Of a stretch of 64,000 nucleotides of DNA, positions 39,601-54,600 are shown in pieces (within the stretch, counting starts at the first letter, position 1; each line of letters opens with the position of its first letter). The stretch lies in assembly GCA_021234535.1 (NCBI GenBank), contig CM037845.1, positions 3,624,501 through 3,688,500 of the forward strand, in the 5' to 3' direction. Under the pieces are notes generated by a model. The model was not told the origin of the DNA and ran no database searches. It was given only the letters and a program-made list of their open reading frames with translations. This DNA comes from Stichopus chloronotus (taxonomy: Eukaryota > Echinodermata > Holothuroidea > Aspidochirotida > Stichopodidae). Both the position numbers and the translations under genes were made by a program.

Positions 39601-42600
39601 TCTATATATAGCACCTCAATCTGCTGTTTCCCTGGCAACCCTAAATATGAAAAGATAAGATTAGACACAATACAAATAGCCCCCAAAAAATAAACTATGC
39701 CCTTACCATCATCCCTTCCTCTAAATCCCATCCTGCACTCAATAATTCAAGAAAAAATTCTGGTGGTTTGTCTCAAATCGGGAATGGAAACCACAACAGC
39801 AGGTCAAGAACTAAAGGTGATCATTGAATATTCATAATATTATCACTGCCTTCTACAGCCATCCATCACATGATATCAAACATGTTATGCCTTTTTGAGA
39901 GGACGCATCCTAAACATGACGATACTTCTGGTTATCACACTGTACTTTACAGGATAAGTCTTCTTGAGACAAGACTTTAATACATAGCAAAAAGTCTGAG
40001 AGGATGGGGTGGTATCTGGAAGGATATCTACCAAGACAGGTTGAAATGAAAGGATTATTAACAAGAGTGACAACACTTCTGCCCAGTTAGTTGCAAAATT
40101 TAAAAATTGTGACTCTCATCCCACTCCAGACTTAAAGTTTCACTAAAATGTCTTTCATGCGAATTTCCGTTTTACATTACAAAATTAGAGCACCAATGTT
40201 GCAGAAGTTCATAACTTCAACCAAGTGTCCGTAGGTTACGTGAAATCCTAGAACAACCAAAATAACTGAACACCCAATAAGCACCACTGACAGAGTATCC
40301 CTATGACAAACCATTAACAAGGAACAACAGAATCTGTATGAAGAAAATCATTTTGCAGAATTTCATAAAATGGGCCAAAGGGCCCACATGGGCCTTGCAC
40401 CCAAAATTCCTAAACACCCTGATGGTAACACTAATGAAGTATTACTATGACAAACAATCAACATTGTTCATGATAATCTGTGGGAGGAGAAGCATTTTGC
40501 AGAATTTCAAAAAAGAGGCCAAAGGGCCCACATGGAACCTTGGACTCCAAATTCCTGAGTATCATTATGACAAACTATCAACTTTGTACAAGAGAATCTG
40601 TACGAGATCAAGCATTTTGCAGAATTTCATATAATGGGTCAATGGGCCAACATGGGACCTTGGACTCCAAATTCCTGAACACCCTAGACGGTCCATCACC
40701 CAAGGAACATTGTGCCTATGTTTCACAAACAAATACATACAAGCATGTAGGAGGAGAAGCATTTTGAACAATTGTAGACAGATAGATAGACTGACAGAGT
40801 GACGCCGCATGATCGTAGTAGCCCACACCAGCATGCTGGTATGAGCTAATACACACTGTAAATATTAACCATAAAAATGTCACACTTTCTTTTTCTTCTT
40901 TGTTTTTGAAGCAAATACAATCAAATGACAGTGTTTGTAGCATTTTTCTAGGGCTTTTTTTCCTGAATCACTTGTCCCATTCAAGTGTCCTTTTGTCTTT
41001 GTCACTTTCTGAGTTACCATCTGCCTCAATATTTAAATCAAATATGCAAATCAAAGTTCTATGGCCAACAATCACATTTTTTATGTAGACAGAGCCACTG
41101 TGACAGTAAAATTGGAAAGAAAATACACCCATGTAGGTAATACACTTAAAGAAGTAGCTTGGGAGATACTGATTGTAAAAAACTCAGCATGGAGCAAGGA
41201 CATTTCCACAAACATGATCAACATCCCAAAATGAAGATGATTTTATCTGTCCTACACATCAGCGAACAAAGAACAGTGTCAAAACATTCGCGGTGTGTAG
41301 CCAACGACTGTTCGAGGGTGTACCCTTCATTAGCTGGGGATTAGCTGATGCAGTACAGTGTATATATTACAAGAGGGACATATCTGTCATAGGCAACAGT
41401 GCAAGGTTACGATGTGACGGATATATCCATCATACACAGTTAACTCGTTAAAAATTGCCCCTGGGCTTACCAAACATGATCATCTCTCTTTAATAGAATG
41501 AACTACAATGATCAAACAAATATCACAATGAAAATACAGCCTAAATGACACAAAAACCACAATGTTACAAAAGATTGTACTACTATTTCTCCCTGAATGC
41601 ATTAATACCATTCAAAGATATTTTTCAGGTCTCCAATTCAGTTTTTTTGCCTTCTAATGGAAAAAACCAAAGGAGATTTATGTTACGGTTTAGTCTTTAG
41701 GCTCGTGTTCATATTCCATGCGATTCATCTGCCCACTGGCATTAAATCTTCCATTTTCCCACCCCTCCCCCCAACTGAGATAAAATATTCAATCTTTCTC
41801 TGTCATCATCTGTGGTTGCATACGAAAACATCATTCTGATGCGATGAGAATCAGAAACCACCGGAGCTACGACCAGAGGAGAATCTTCGGAAGAAAACGA
41901 GCACGCTTTTTATCGCAAGATATCAGAGGACGAGAAGATACGCGACGATGATTTTGTCAAAATACGACCAAAGGTGAGATGAATGCGATATTGAGAAAAG
42001 AAGAAATAAGATAAGATGGCATTCAAAGAAAGACGATATTTGTCCAAGTTAAATGACTGACTGCATCGGCGTCTGTAAACTGTTCAAACAAGTTTTGTAA
42101 TTTCTGATAAAAGCCCTTTGATCAGTTGCAGTTTCTACAATCACCTCTACTTTGGTAGGATGGCCCCAAGAACAAGGTTCGTACACTTTTCGGAGGATTA
42201 GCATTGAGGACATTTTGCACAGGTCTTTTCCAGTTAGAATATTTGCTCTTTAAGGACATTAGACCATTTTCGACACACTCTGAAAACATCCTCCATACAT
42301 TGTGATTTTTGCAAATTTTATTAATTCCTATCAAACTATGTTTCATTACGTGGTCCAAAGTTTTGTTGTAGAGAATAGAATAATTAATTTAAAATGTATA
42401 GTTATATCTCAAATCACTAAAATACAACCAACTTTAATTGTCAAAATAACAAAACACGAGCACTTCCAAGGTCTTCAAAATGACATTTAATATCAAATAC
42501 TTTCAAGGTTTTCAGGGCCCATATGAACGAAGTAAAAGCCATCATTTGATCACCAAGGTGAAATTTTAAACATACAAATCATCCCCCAGCCCACTCCTCC

Positions 42601-45600
42601 TATTCATAATGAAACTATCCAACTACTCCCTGACAATGAAACATTTATAAATTTCTTACCAATAATTTGGGCACGATACCACTTCTTATCGTTGACATAC
42701 TTTGCAACGCAGATCATGTCCACCTGTGGACAGATTATCGCCCAGTCGATGGTGGACCTCCTGCGATATGCTTGTTGGAGCTCTCCCATTAGTTGGCGTA
42801 ATGATTTTTCCATCACACCTGTCTATATGTAAACATAAAATATGAATTCATCCAGGTAGTAACCCTAACATCAGACATGTCAATATGAAAACTTAAATCT
42901 AAATCTATGCATTGTAATGTTACTTACATGAAACCTGTCCATAGCTAAACATAAATTCTAAATACATGATGTAAATCATGTAACAATGCTTCAATTATAC
43001 CGATAGAAACATTTGATCACAAGTGACTTGATGTCATCAAGCAAAAAAGGACATTTTATTTAAAATCAAAAAACAAGACAATGCGATGTCAACATTCAAG
43101 AAACAAGGACATACCAACTAAAACATCAAGAAGTGGTCTGGCTCGTAGACGTTTATTGTTCAAGATATTTACTTCATTATTCAATCACTTGATAAGGAAT
43201 TCACCAAAATCCAACACCTGGAAGAGACGAGTCTCGACAACACCGTAAACAAGGTAGCTTCAACTACAAGGTCGGGGGCAGTATAAACCTCCTGCACTCA
43301 AAAGTGATAAGCCTCAACAACATCGCTGATGGTAGGATTAACGATATTACAGATGATGGCTCTCAATAATGTAGACTGATCCTACCTCCTGCACCCAGAA
43401 GTGATGAGGATCGACGATATTACAGATGGTGGCTACCAGTGATTCACCCTCGCAGGGAAGCTCCGGAGGAAGATACTTTCTAGGGGCAATGGGACTTTTA
43501 GCTGTTGATGATAACATAAATGCTTAAAATAGTAAAATACCCACACAGTATAAAAGACTGTACCGAAACTGCAGTATTAAAACATCAGAGGTTCAGGCTG
43601 AGAGTGAATTTCGCTGAGTACAGGTATGGAATCAGATGAACTATTTACTAATCACTTCCCATCCCACCCCATCTATGAACTCCCTTCAGAATATGTCAGG
43701 TTGAACACATAGCCACAAACTCTGGCATTTTGAAACGTCTCATTCAGACTAATGCTTTTTGATGGACGTTGCTAAAAATAATCTCATTACGATTCTTCAG
43801 CACGTCCGTAAATAACAAAACTCTCTCGATGACTTGCAGGGCACTTCAGTGATTGCGATCGAATCATTAACAAGGAAAAGATAAGGACATAACAAAAAAA
43901 AAACATGAATGATAGAGTACCTTAATAACTTAACATCCACACTTAAACACCGGCCATCTACTAACATGTCAAAATCATGTGCGGTGACTTTGGCCAAGTG
44001 TACCAAGAACATTAGAAGAGGCCTTAACGATATAACTTCCACTTTCTGGTGAGTCCAAAGAAAGTTAATAAAACACCTTTCACAGCCAAAGCAGTGTTTT
44101 CAGCTTTTAATTGCAAAATTTTAGTAAGCTGACTACGTGATCACAAAGCAATATATTGCAATCTAATGTGTGGCAGATGCAAAATTTGCAGCAGCACTTA
44201 CAGACAACCTGCTTGAAGTTGGACAATGACCAAAATTAATCTTTCTGCAGCGTCATATACGATTGTTTATATGTACCAGTTCTGCTAAAACATTTGGTGA
44301 CCATATTCACAATACCAGCATAGATATGGCCTACATTCTACGTAAGGACAGACACTCATTACCCCAGGCTACATTTTTGATTCGGGGGTAAACAAAAGTC
44401 TCAATATTACACAGCATCTATACACAGGGGACCATTGTTTTGATTACACATTTAGAGGGGTAATTAGACAGGCTGTGGGAGGGACTAGAGGTACTGATTG
44501 GGAGAAATGAGCCGTCTGGGGGGATGAGTCACTGCCTTCAAGTCAGACAAGTAATGGAGACAAAGACTTATGTAGACACTGATTTGAATCTAACAAAAAA
44601 AAGAAATGGCGAGATGTAATGATTATAAGTGAAGGATAATTTCAAGGTCCCAATCTCTCATTAAAACTTAAAGAAAAGAAAAATCAGAACTGTTTCGTTT
44701 TTTAAATTTGTCAGTTTCCACATTCCAGTTTACACATTGCTTCTACTCAAAATACAAACATAATTACCTTGATGTTTCACTGTGATCTGTTTAATTGGAA
44801 ATATTTAATGATTTCACACAGACATTTAGACATCTGTTTATTTAATCTTTATCTCCGATTAAACAGTCGATAATTATCAAATAGAACACCAAACGGCTTT
44901 ATAGACATCAAATAACCTGACTTCTTTTACGAAAACAATGCCCAAGCACAAGAAATGACACATGACTAGATTATGATACTAGAATTATCTCTGGTCCTTA
45001 GAAAGATTGCTGAGCAACTTGAAGCTTCAATTGCATTGAATATATCTTCTTGTGGCCCCACGGCTTGGTTGAATTAAGAAGGAGAAGCCGAGCCACCCAC
45101 TTGAATATGTCAGTTTGTTTTACAATATCATACATTATTATTATTCACCATCGTAATTAACTTTATCTAAAGGATCATTCAGTGGAACCCACCGATTTCT
45201 TAAATTAAGGATCTCTAAGTGCTTGCGACTTTGAAATGGTAAGCGACACAAGAGTACACTGGTGGATGGAGTCGCCTCACTGAGACATTTTTCTGGGTTA
45301 CTTACGAGTTACTGGACTAGGCGTATCGTTAATGAAGCAGGCCAATTCAAGAAAAATAAGGGCGTCCCTTACGGAGACTGGGGCATCATCAACTGCTGAG
45401 GAGTTGGGAGAACTGTGAAGATCAACTTGCAAGATGTCATCCGCTTCTCCGTGATACTGAAAGAGATAAAAAAAGCTTATAGAATTTCAGCAAAGTCTTA
45501 AAGGATCATACAAATAAGCAGATGATTATGCAAATTATTCTAATGCTGTTGCCCAACTCATTACTTCCATTTACTGCTATTTCCATTAATTATGAATTTA

Positions 45601-48600
45601 TTACCTATTCCATTACCTTAAATCTACTAAAGTAATTCAAAATCACATGAAGGATGCAGAGGTAGAGGGATTATGGTAATATCTATTTCAAATACTGCAG
45701 AATTTTCATTATCATTCTATTTCATTTAGAAGTCAAATTTAAAACTGCAGGTCTTATATGTTTCTGACAAACTGTGGTGTAAGTCACAGGTCTTGACAAA
45801 AGAGCATTATTTACAGCATTTATTTAGCATTTAAACCTTACAAAAGCTCTAAGTACTTCACATGGTTAAAAAAAAACACAAATCTGGTAAAGTTGAAAAT
45901 CAAAAAACCATGAAGAGAAAGAAAAAAAGTGACAAGACACCATAGGAAACAAGCAAATTAAAACAAACTAAAGACAACAAAAAAAGGTAATAACTTTTAC
46001 GTCTGATTATATGTACAATGTGAATTTTAATCTAGTTGAAACAATACTACTATTCATTTTCGATATAATAATTAAGTTCTTGCTTTTGTTTCTGTACATG
46101 TATGCATGTTTGGCTGTAAATCAATCTAAACTACTCTAATCTCAGAGTTGACACTATTGCTGTGCTCAAAAAGTCAGCCAATCTGTCCATTTGTTATGTG
46201 CTTAGCAATTACAAACACTACATTTCTAAATCCACAAAGTGTCACGAAAAACGTTTTCAGGCATCCTGAGAAGCTGCCTAATGTATTCTAGGTAGCTACC
46301 TAACGCCACCCTAACATCAAAAGTCTAATGACAACTTCACCCAATCCATACAATGAAATCATGCATTTTGACAACTCTGTCGACTTGTGTCCCCTAATAT
46401 TTCCTTATGTCTCTGACCGTAACCTAAACCTTGTCAGGTATATCAGGTATGATAAACATGTCTCGAGACATGAACGTGAAACCTTAGAAAACAAAACTAT
46501 GGATTTGTTTTCACCAAAGAATGTTTATCACCCTCGACACTCACACTCATAACAAGAGACACATCTTGAGCGGCGACCATGGAGGCAAAGGCTTCTGCTG
46601 ATTCCTTGGGCCACTTCGACTTCTGAGGAGAAAGCGGGAAACGAGAAGAGATCTTCAGCGCTGCCTATTTCAGATACAAAATGTTAATTAAGGAGGGGGG
46701 GGAGTCCATGTTATGCAGTCAATCATGACATGATATTTATAATTAATGCCTTCTAGCAGTCTACACAGAGGAACAAATTTTCAACAATCCTTCCCAGTTC
46801 ACACAGTCAAATCTGTATTGAAAAAAGAAATCTTCGGAGGTCATCTCCGCAAATTCTGGATAAACATTAGTGTAAAATGTAATGATACATTTGTAAAAAT
46901 GTAAAAATTTACAATTACAGTAACAGATAGAAGTCTACTCTGAACATCCACACCTCCAAGTAATGGTTTGTCTAAATTCACTGCAGTCTTTTTTCACGTT
47001 GATACTACATACTGCAACTCTTGCAACTTTTGATCCAAATACTACTCACTTCTTCAACCCAAGAGTAGACTGTAAGGAGAGCCATTACCCCCCCCAAAAA
47101 AAGTGGAGTGCAACATCATGGGTCAAAAAAGTTGGGAAACTGGGAGATGCCTTGTCAGGAAATTTATGTGCTTGGAAGGAAATTTTGGCACTTGATGGAA
47201 ATTTTATGATTCTTTTGAACAGAAACATTTTTAGGAATTGTGGAAAATTCATACTACCTTTCCAGGAAATGGAACATTTTTCCAGCACTGGGTGCAACTT
47301 CCAATTGATAATTTTGATCATCTTGTATTAGCAGTTGCTTGCATCAAATGAAGTAACCTTGGCATGAAATTTGTCCTTTAAGGGGTGAGCAGGATGACTC
47401 CTTTTGATGGTGGGGGGGGGGGGGTTTGGGAGGTTCTAATAAAGATTGACATACTGCTGTATTTATAAATAGAATGAGACATAATGAGACACAATGAGAC
47501 ATAAATCAGGGTGTGACTCAAGGGTAAATTAATCAGACACTGGGTGCTGTCTGGTGTACATTTCCTGTTAAACAGGGCTTCAAAAGTCCTCCTCCCACAA
47601 AACAAAAATCCTACCAGGTTTTACCGAAAGTAGAGTCGGTCATCAATCGTTCTTGAACATAACCTACATGAATACAAAATTGAAAAATTGTGACAATTTT
47701 CTTTTCAACGCACAGTGTCTCCTGGTTACACCAAACACAAGAGAACCGGGAGAAACTACCTGGAGACACTTTTTGACAGAAAGTGGCACCTGGTTCAGCT
47801 AACCTTAATTTCACCCTTGGTGTGACTTACTTTGTCTGGTGGGATTATATCATACAAGGCACATGTTACAGCAAATGGTGGCTCCTTCTCAAACTTGGGT
47901 TTCAGTTTCACCAACCTTTGTGAAAACAGAAAAATAAGAAAACAACAAAGTGAAATGTTTACATTTCCTACAGAACATATGACATTCAAGGAGTTTACTT
48001 GATACTCTACGAAGAAACGAGTGACTGAACTAAGACAGAGAAATGATCACTTGAGAATTGCCACTGATCATCTAAAATTAATTCTTATACAATGAAATTG
48101 ACATATCTGTAATACAAATAAAACAACAACAGTAAATGCAAAAGGAATCAATACAAATTCCTCGTACAACTACGTAGGATATTTTGTCTTTTAAAGAATA
48201 GTCCAGACCACACAATATGTTTATATATCATAAGAAACAGTTTATTACGATTATCACCTACAAAACTGGTGATGAGAAAGTCACCTCCTCGTGGTTCATA
48301 CCCAATAAATTGGCAGAATGCACTGTGATTTTCATAACTTTCCAGAACCTCGACTAAAAATTCCAGGACTTTATAACCACAGTAGCTCTACTGTACATCC
48401 GTAAAGGCAATGAATGCTGCTTACCTTTGTCTGAAAAGGTCAATTGCACTACACTATCTTGACCACATACTCTATACCCAGCACATGCAGCTGTTTCAGT
48501 TGGTGACTTATATTACTACAGCTTACCATGCATCATAATAAGCACAATCATCGCAATAAGCACAAGGGTGAGACAATGGCTGCTTACTAGATGAAACAAA

Positions 48601-51600
48601 ATCTTTGTTAATTTTTCGAGGATTTACCTAAAACTAATTTCTTAACTTCCAGTCTGAATAACAGGGACAAAGGAAATGCTCTTCTTCAGATTCTCTGACT
48701 TAAGTTGCCAAAACTTTTGGAAAAAAGGATAAGCTTTCCTGACTTTCCAGGCCTGAAAATTAACATCTCCTTTTCCCTGATTTTCCAAGAGTTCCAGCAT
48801 CCGCACGCACCGTGTTACCAAAAACGAATTTGAGGCAACTTTGCTGTCATGTCATTGACTCACATTGACAAACGATTTGCTTCACTTGTATTTGATTTTT
48901 AATTTCAACACTAACAAGCATCAGTATTATAAATCAAATGACAGCTATTGGTATATTTCATCAGTTTCACATTGAGAATCACTAGAAAATCAGGCTCTGA
49001 CCTACTTCACAACGCAACTGAGTAAAAATAAAGTAAAACATACAATGTATTTAAGTGAAAACTGTACCCATGGCATATAAACCATTTCACTCTACTTCTA
49101 CTTAAAAATACCACATTATCAACTCCCTATAACTCAAGAACAGTATGTAGCAGACTGATCAAATTTTAACCACAGTGCATGCAGGGTGTGTTTTATTTGT
49201 ATTGTATCCACAGTTTGCTAAACGAAGTGGAAAACTGTTGTAGATTCAAATACAAAATCAGTGGAAGATATTTTCTTGCAAAAGTGGAATTGCCAAAGTT
49301 TAGTAAAACATTCAAAAGACTCAGAACTACTCTGTGTGTTTCACTCAAAATGTGAAAGCTAAGTTTTCTGCTGCCATAGATTGTGGTCATCTTTAAATAC
49401 AGAAAAGTACAAATACCTTTCATTCAAAATATGCAAGAACTATCAGTCAAAAGGGACTTGAAAGGTTACTCTAAAACAAGATAGGAAAACAAGAAAATGA
49501 ATCCATGAAACAAGCACTACAAATAAGACAACTATTAGACTCACTGTGACACTGGTACCCATTGCGTGTTTCCATAGTCGATGTAAATAACTTCTACTTT
49601 AAGGTCATCTGCATCTTCAGCCTGAATGAGGTCCGTCGGTGAGGCCATGGAAAGGACCCCTGCCACTTCATCTGGGACCGTCTTGACCATGGCCCTGTAC
49701 CACTGACCGTCGTCAAACTTGCAGCAACACTTCGTACCTGAGGATGCAAACGAAGAGACAATAAGTGATGTCACAGACCGGTCATGAAATGGTTCTCTTC
49801 AAAAGATGGTTAAAGTGCACCCAATGTCGAAATTTCAAAAATACTTGTCACAAAGTTTAAAAAATAAATTCAAAAGGTCCAACTACCATCTTTACAGGAC
49901 ATTTCTGAGCTGAGATATAACGTTGCAAAATTTATTCACTCAATTTAAAATGGTAAATTTTATGCAATAATTTGTGATGTCATTCCTGTGCTACTCAAAT
50001 TTCTTCTTTTCCTTGTTTTCCTTTTTGAAAGCCGTTGCACCTTGTCACAAAATGTACTCACTGTCTACTGTTATGGGGTGACTTGACTATATGAGCCATC
50101 ATCACAGAACATGCTATGGAAGAAAACGGTACACTTTTCAAGGTTGTTGTACAGACTTTAATTTCAAAAGGAAACAAAAGCAGGTAATTTAAGTTCTACA
50201 AGTAGGGCATCACAACTCTAAAATATTTTTCTTTATAGACAAAAAAATTAAATTAGGAACACTTTAAAGGTAGTAGGCTTACCTAGGGGTAGGGAGGGGA
50301 TAATGATCCTAGTTTAGCTTTGTTTGTACCAGTAAAAGAAAATCAAATCCTGAGAGAAATTCTTTTGCAGCTTTCAAAGCAAGCTATAAGTGAATCTGAC
50401 AACATACATGTGATAGCATGTTCTGGCTTCAGACAAATGGTCTGGCTGCTCATCATAGTATATAAATTTTATGACTGCCAACAGCATACTAAAACCTTCT
50501 GAAAACATATGACTTAATAGAATCAAAACCAGAATAATACAATCACTTTCCAATTTGAATTTAAAGATTATGCCTTTAATATTGACTTGACAACAACCAT
50601 ATCTACAGCTTAAAACAAACTACCAAACTGAACTCAAATGTAGAATTTTTCAACAATTTTACCCTTCCCCAAAAATCTTATTGTTTCTTTAAGGAGAAAA
50701 GCATCAATTAGGCTTTGTTGGTCAAATGATGTTAATATTTAAAGACATTCCCCAACAACTCACTAGAGTAGGTATTCAGGAGTGACTGCACTTACTCCTT
50801 GTTTACACCAATGCATTCTCTAACACTGCTACATGGATTCCAGAATAAAGCTCTAGCACCATACTCTCTATGGTATAGATTGGTTCATTCGACTTTCGCT
50901 CTGCGACTGAAATCGTTTACATTTTGTCTTTAATTTCTGCTCTCAGAGCAGGAGTTTGAATCCTAAAGTCTCCAGTATTCGCATGTGTGTTCTTCATTAA
51001 ACCCATCTCACTTTTATTACATTGTATTCTAAGATATACCCCACTATTTTGACAGACTGACTTGGGTGTCCTTACATTAACCACAACATTTTCATTTCTT
51101 GCCAGCATCACAGATTACAGCCCGATACAATGAAAAACTGAGACTAGGAGAGACAAACTAATACCAACCAAACACCTCCCTGGTCTAGGTTGAAATAAAA
51201 CAATCAGGGTATTTCTTGTTGGTTTCATAGAAGGTAATGTGAATGGGAATAAGAACGGACATTTCACACATACTTTTGCCCTTCCCTTTCCTACTCCTCT
51301 CCCTTGCCACCAAAAATACAAACTGATGCATCCATAAAATGAGAGAAGTTGCGACATTTCATCTATCTATGCTAGTAATGTAGTGACGATGATATAACCA
51401 ACATTGATACATACCAACTTGGATAGGATCTGGAATGGTCTTCGAAAAATCAGTGATACTTTCACAAATGTTTGAGAGGTTTCTCATGCTTTTTTCTAGT
51501 CGAGGTAGATCGCTCTGACAGTGAACGTAGAAACATACCGGGCTTCGGATGTGGACGACTCTGACGTTCTGCTTCTTGTCTGAGAAGGAAAGTAGAGTCA

Positions 51601-54600
51601 AAAGATTGAAGATGACGTACTTGGAAACGAAACAACTTGAAATTGCAGAATCAATATCGTTACAATTTTGTTACAAGGTCACACAGACAATGGTAAACCT
51701 GAATAAGATCTGCCCTAAACCTTCTCATCTCTAATGACATAAGCTCAAGATCATCAAACCTACACTCATAGGATAAATGACATACATTTTTTTTTACAAT
51801 CTTATCTCCTTAATTTCTTTTTCCAGTGTTCTGATTTTTTTTTTTTTACCCTTTTTAGTTTTGAAGGTGGATTTCGTTTTCCCCTGTCCTAAACATATCT
51901 TTCCCCGTGTATATGCTTGAATGATCCGAGCATGCTCAACATCAATGACGCATAAAGTTCTGTACATGTAAGGGTGCAAACTTGAGAAAAATGGCATGGC
52001 TGAGGGGATGAGCTCAGCAGCTTACATTTGTACAAATTTCAGTAAACAATTAAGCCTTTATATACGACACTTATTCACTACATTATGATGTGTTGATGAC
52101 ATCATTCTCCCTTGCCACATTTGACAAATTTAGCTTGTGGTGAGCTTTGTCAGACTTTTCAACTCCATTTGTTACAACTTGGAGATAGAGGAACAGAAGA
52201 AAAAGTCCTAGTCAACTGACAAATATTCAAGTACTGATGTATTAAACATGCCTGGCTCTGAACAGCAGACTCGTGATTCTTGAATCAATCCTGTTTTGTG
52301 TTTCAGAAAGTCTGTCTTGTCATAATTATCCGGCTTTCAGATAAAAGTGCTGATACGATAACACTGGACAAAATATTAAGAAGATTGTAAAAAAAAAACA
52401 TGAAAAAAAAACAAGGCAAATTACTTGGTTATACACCAAAGTAAGAACATCAACATCAGAAACAGTTCTCTAACTTCTAACTTCCTGCTTACTCCACATA
52501 TTCCTGACACACCCACAAAATATCATATGTAAACTTTTAAGGCTGTCCCTTCATTCCCAAGGCTTTCCCGCCCTTCGCTATGTTCACTAGTAAACAAAAG
52601 GTTCATTCAAGTTCCTCTGAGCCAATCAGATGTCACTATTTTCAAGCTAGGCCGCACACAGATGCATATGCACGGAAGATCGGTGTGTCGCAGCGCTACG
52701 GCTGTGTGCACGAATCCATGTAACTGCACCGGCTGTACACACCAATTTGCGGACTTGTGCATTAGCATACGTGCGGGTCACGAGCACAAACTGCAGTCAG
52801 TACTGTTTCCCTGGAATACTGCCAATTGGGCTATACAGACTACGCTCATTTCACATATTTTTTTTCGTATTCAACAGAACCTTTGCAGAGAAAAATTTTG
52901 TAAAAATTAAAAAAAAAGAAGTAATTTTTCATCTTCATCAAGCAGAATCGGGAAAAATTGAACGACGAAAATGATGATACAAACATCAATCCTCACCACA
53001 AACTTACTGAAAGGATATGTTCAGAAACTTTTGGGTTAGATAATTGTGGATACTGAAATCTGGGCTCCTGCAGACATGCTCAAAGTTTGATGAGTTTGTC
53101 CAATGAACCTTCTACAGGTAGTTTTGGTTCACGTAAAGAGTTAAATCTTACTTGATAAACTTAAATAATAAACTTAAATCTCCTCTTTTTTGGAACTTCA
53201 ATTTCATTCATTATGATGACATGTAGCGTGTAGGACACACACCATGTCACCATATCGTTTGGCAAATTTACGGAAAAGTGCTTGCGATATCAATGGCAAA
53301 AATCTCATATAACAACAACACTAATCTTAATCATTCTCTGGTTCACATACCTAGTTTTTGTTTGATCTTCTTTTTTGGTGGTTAAGTTTTTTTTTATGCA
53401 AACTCTGCCTTTAAATATACAATCTAGCTTTAAATATAACCACAGTAATAAGCTGAAGCCAACTTTAAATGTCTTAAACTGTAAGTAAAAGAAACATAAC
53501 TGACTGATTTTTTTGAGATCCAAGGTGGGTTTTGGTTTGAGTCTCTCTCTGCTTTCAGTCAGATCAGCTGGAAGGATTCCCTCCTTTTGAAGAACACGTA
53601 CGTGATCAGGTCCTGAAACAAAGACGGGTGGAATCACTGTAGTGTGCGATATGTTACAAAAGTGATTACCGATTGACACCCCCTAGTGCCTACATCTGAT
53701 GGTAGAGAAACATCAACAGATTGCACACAATGTATTATGTTGAATCAAATAAGATATTAAGATCACATTAATACTCCCTTAATTAAAAGTTATCACTTAC
53801 GGATGTTCAAATAACATTTACCAGAAATAAAATGACAGTGGTAAGAAAAATTGGTACTTTAAAGGAAAACCTTTGAAAAGCCTTCCAGACAGTTCTGATA
53901 CTTCAAATATACTTTTTCAAACAGTAAGACATCATTCCGTAGTACAATAAATTCACGTACAAGAAAATACAAAGCTTTTATGAATGTACATTTTATTCAC
54001 CCGCAAGTCCCCATGTTGTTGCAAAATTACATGATTCGTGATGTCACACGAACACCTGTACATGTCACATACAGTAGTATTGTCAGTGCCTGTGATACTT
54101 CATACATTTCCAAAAGTTATATTTTGAAAGTCATGACTGTTTGTGAATAGATGTACAATAAGTGTAGATTGAGATTGAAACACCCACTACAGTTCCTATT
54201 TAGGTTTAACACACTTAAAGTACAACATACATTGGTTTCCATGACATGGTCCAGTCGTGTCAATCATTGTACTAAATGACCCTGACAAACCATTGTATAC
54301 TCAGATTTCAAACTGGTACAACAGCACTAAAAGGGGATTACATCCATCACAGAAAGGGCTGCTTCAGCATAGAAGTGTCTGCTGAAATCAACGCTAAAGA
54401 CAAGATTTTACCATTTCTTAAATGCCGATTTTTGGTTTCTCTTCCATCTCTAAATTTGACTTTTCTGTTTTGTAAAAGAAACTTTATGTTTTGCGAAATT
54501 AGAATTCCATAACCCTATTGAGCACGAAGATCACATAGGCTGTTTACACTTTTGGTGGGGTTTCAAAGTCTTGGATCGTGCTTAATTGACGTGATATTCT

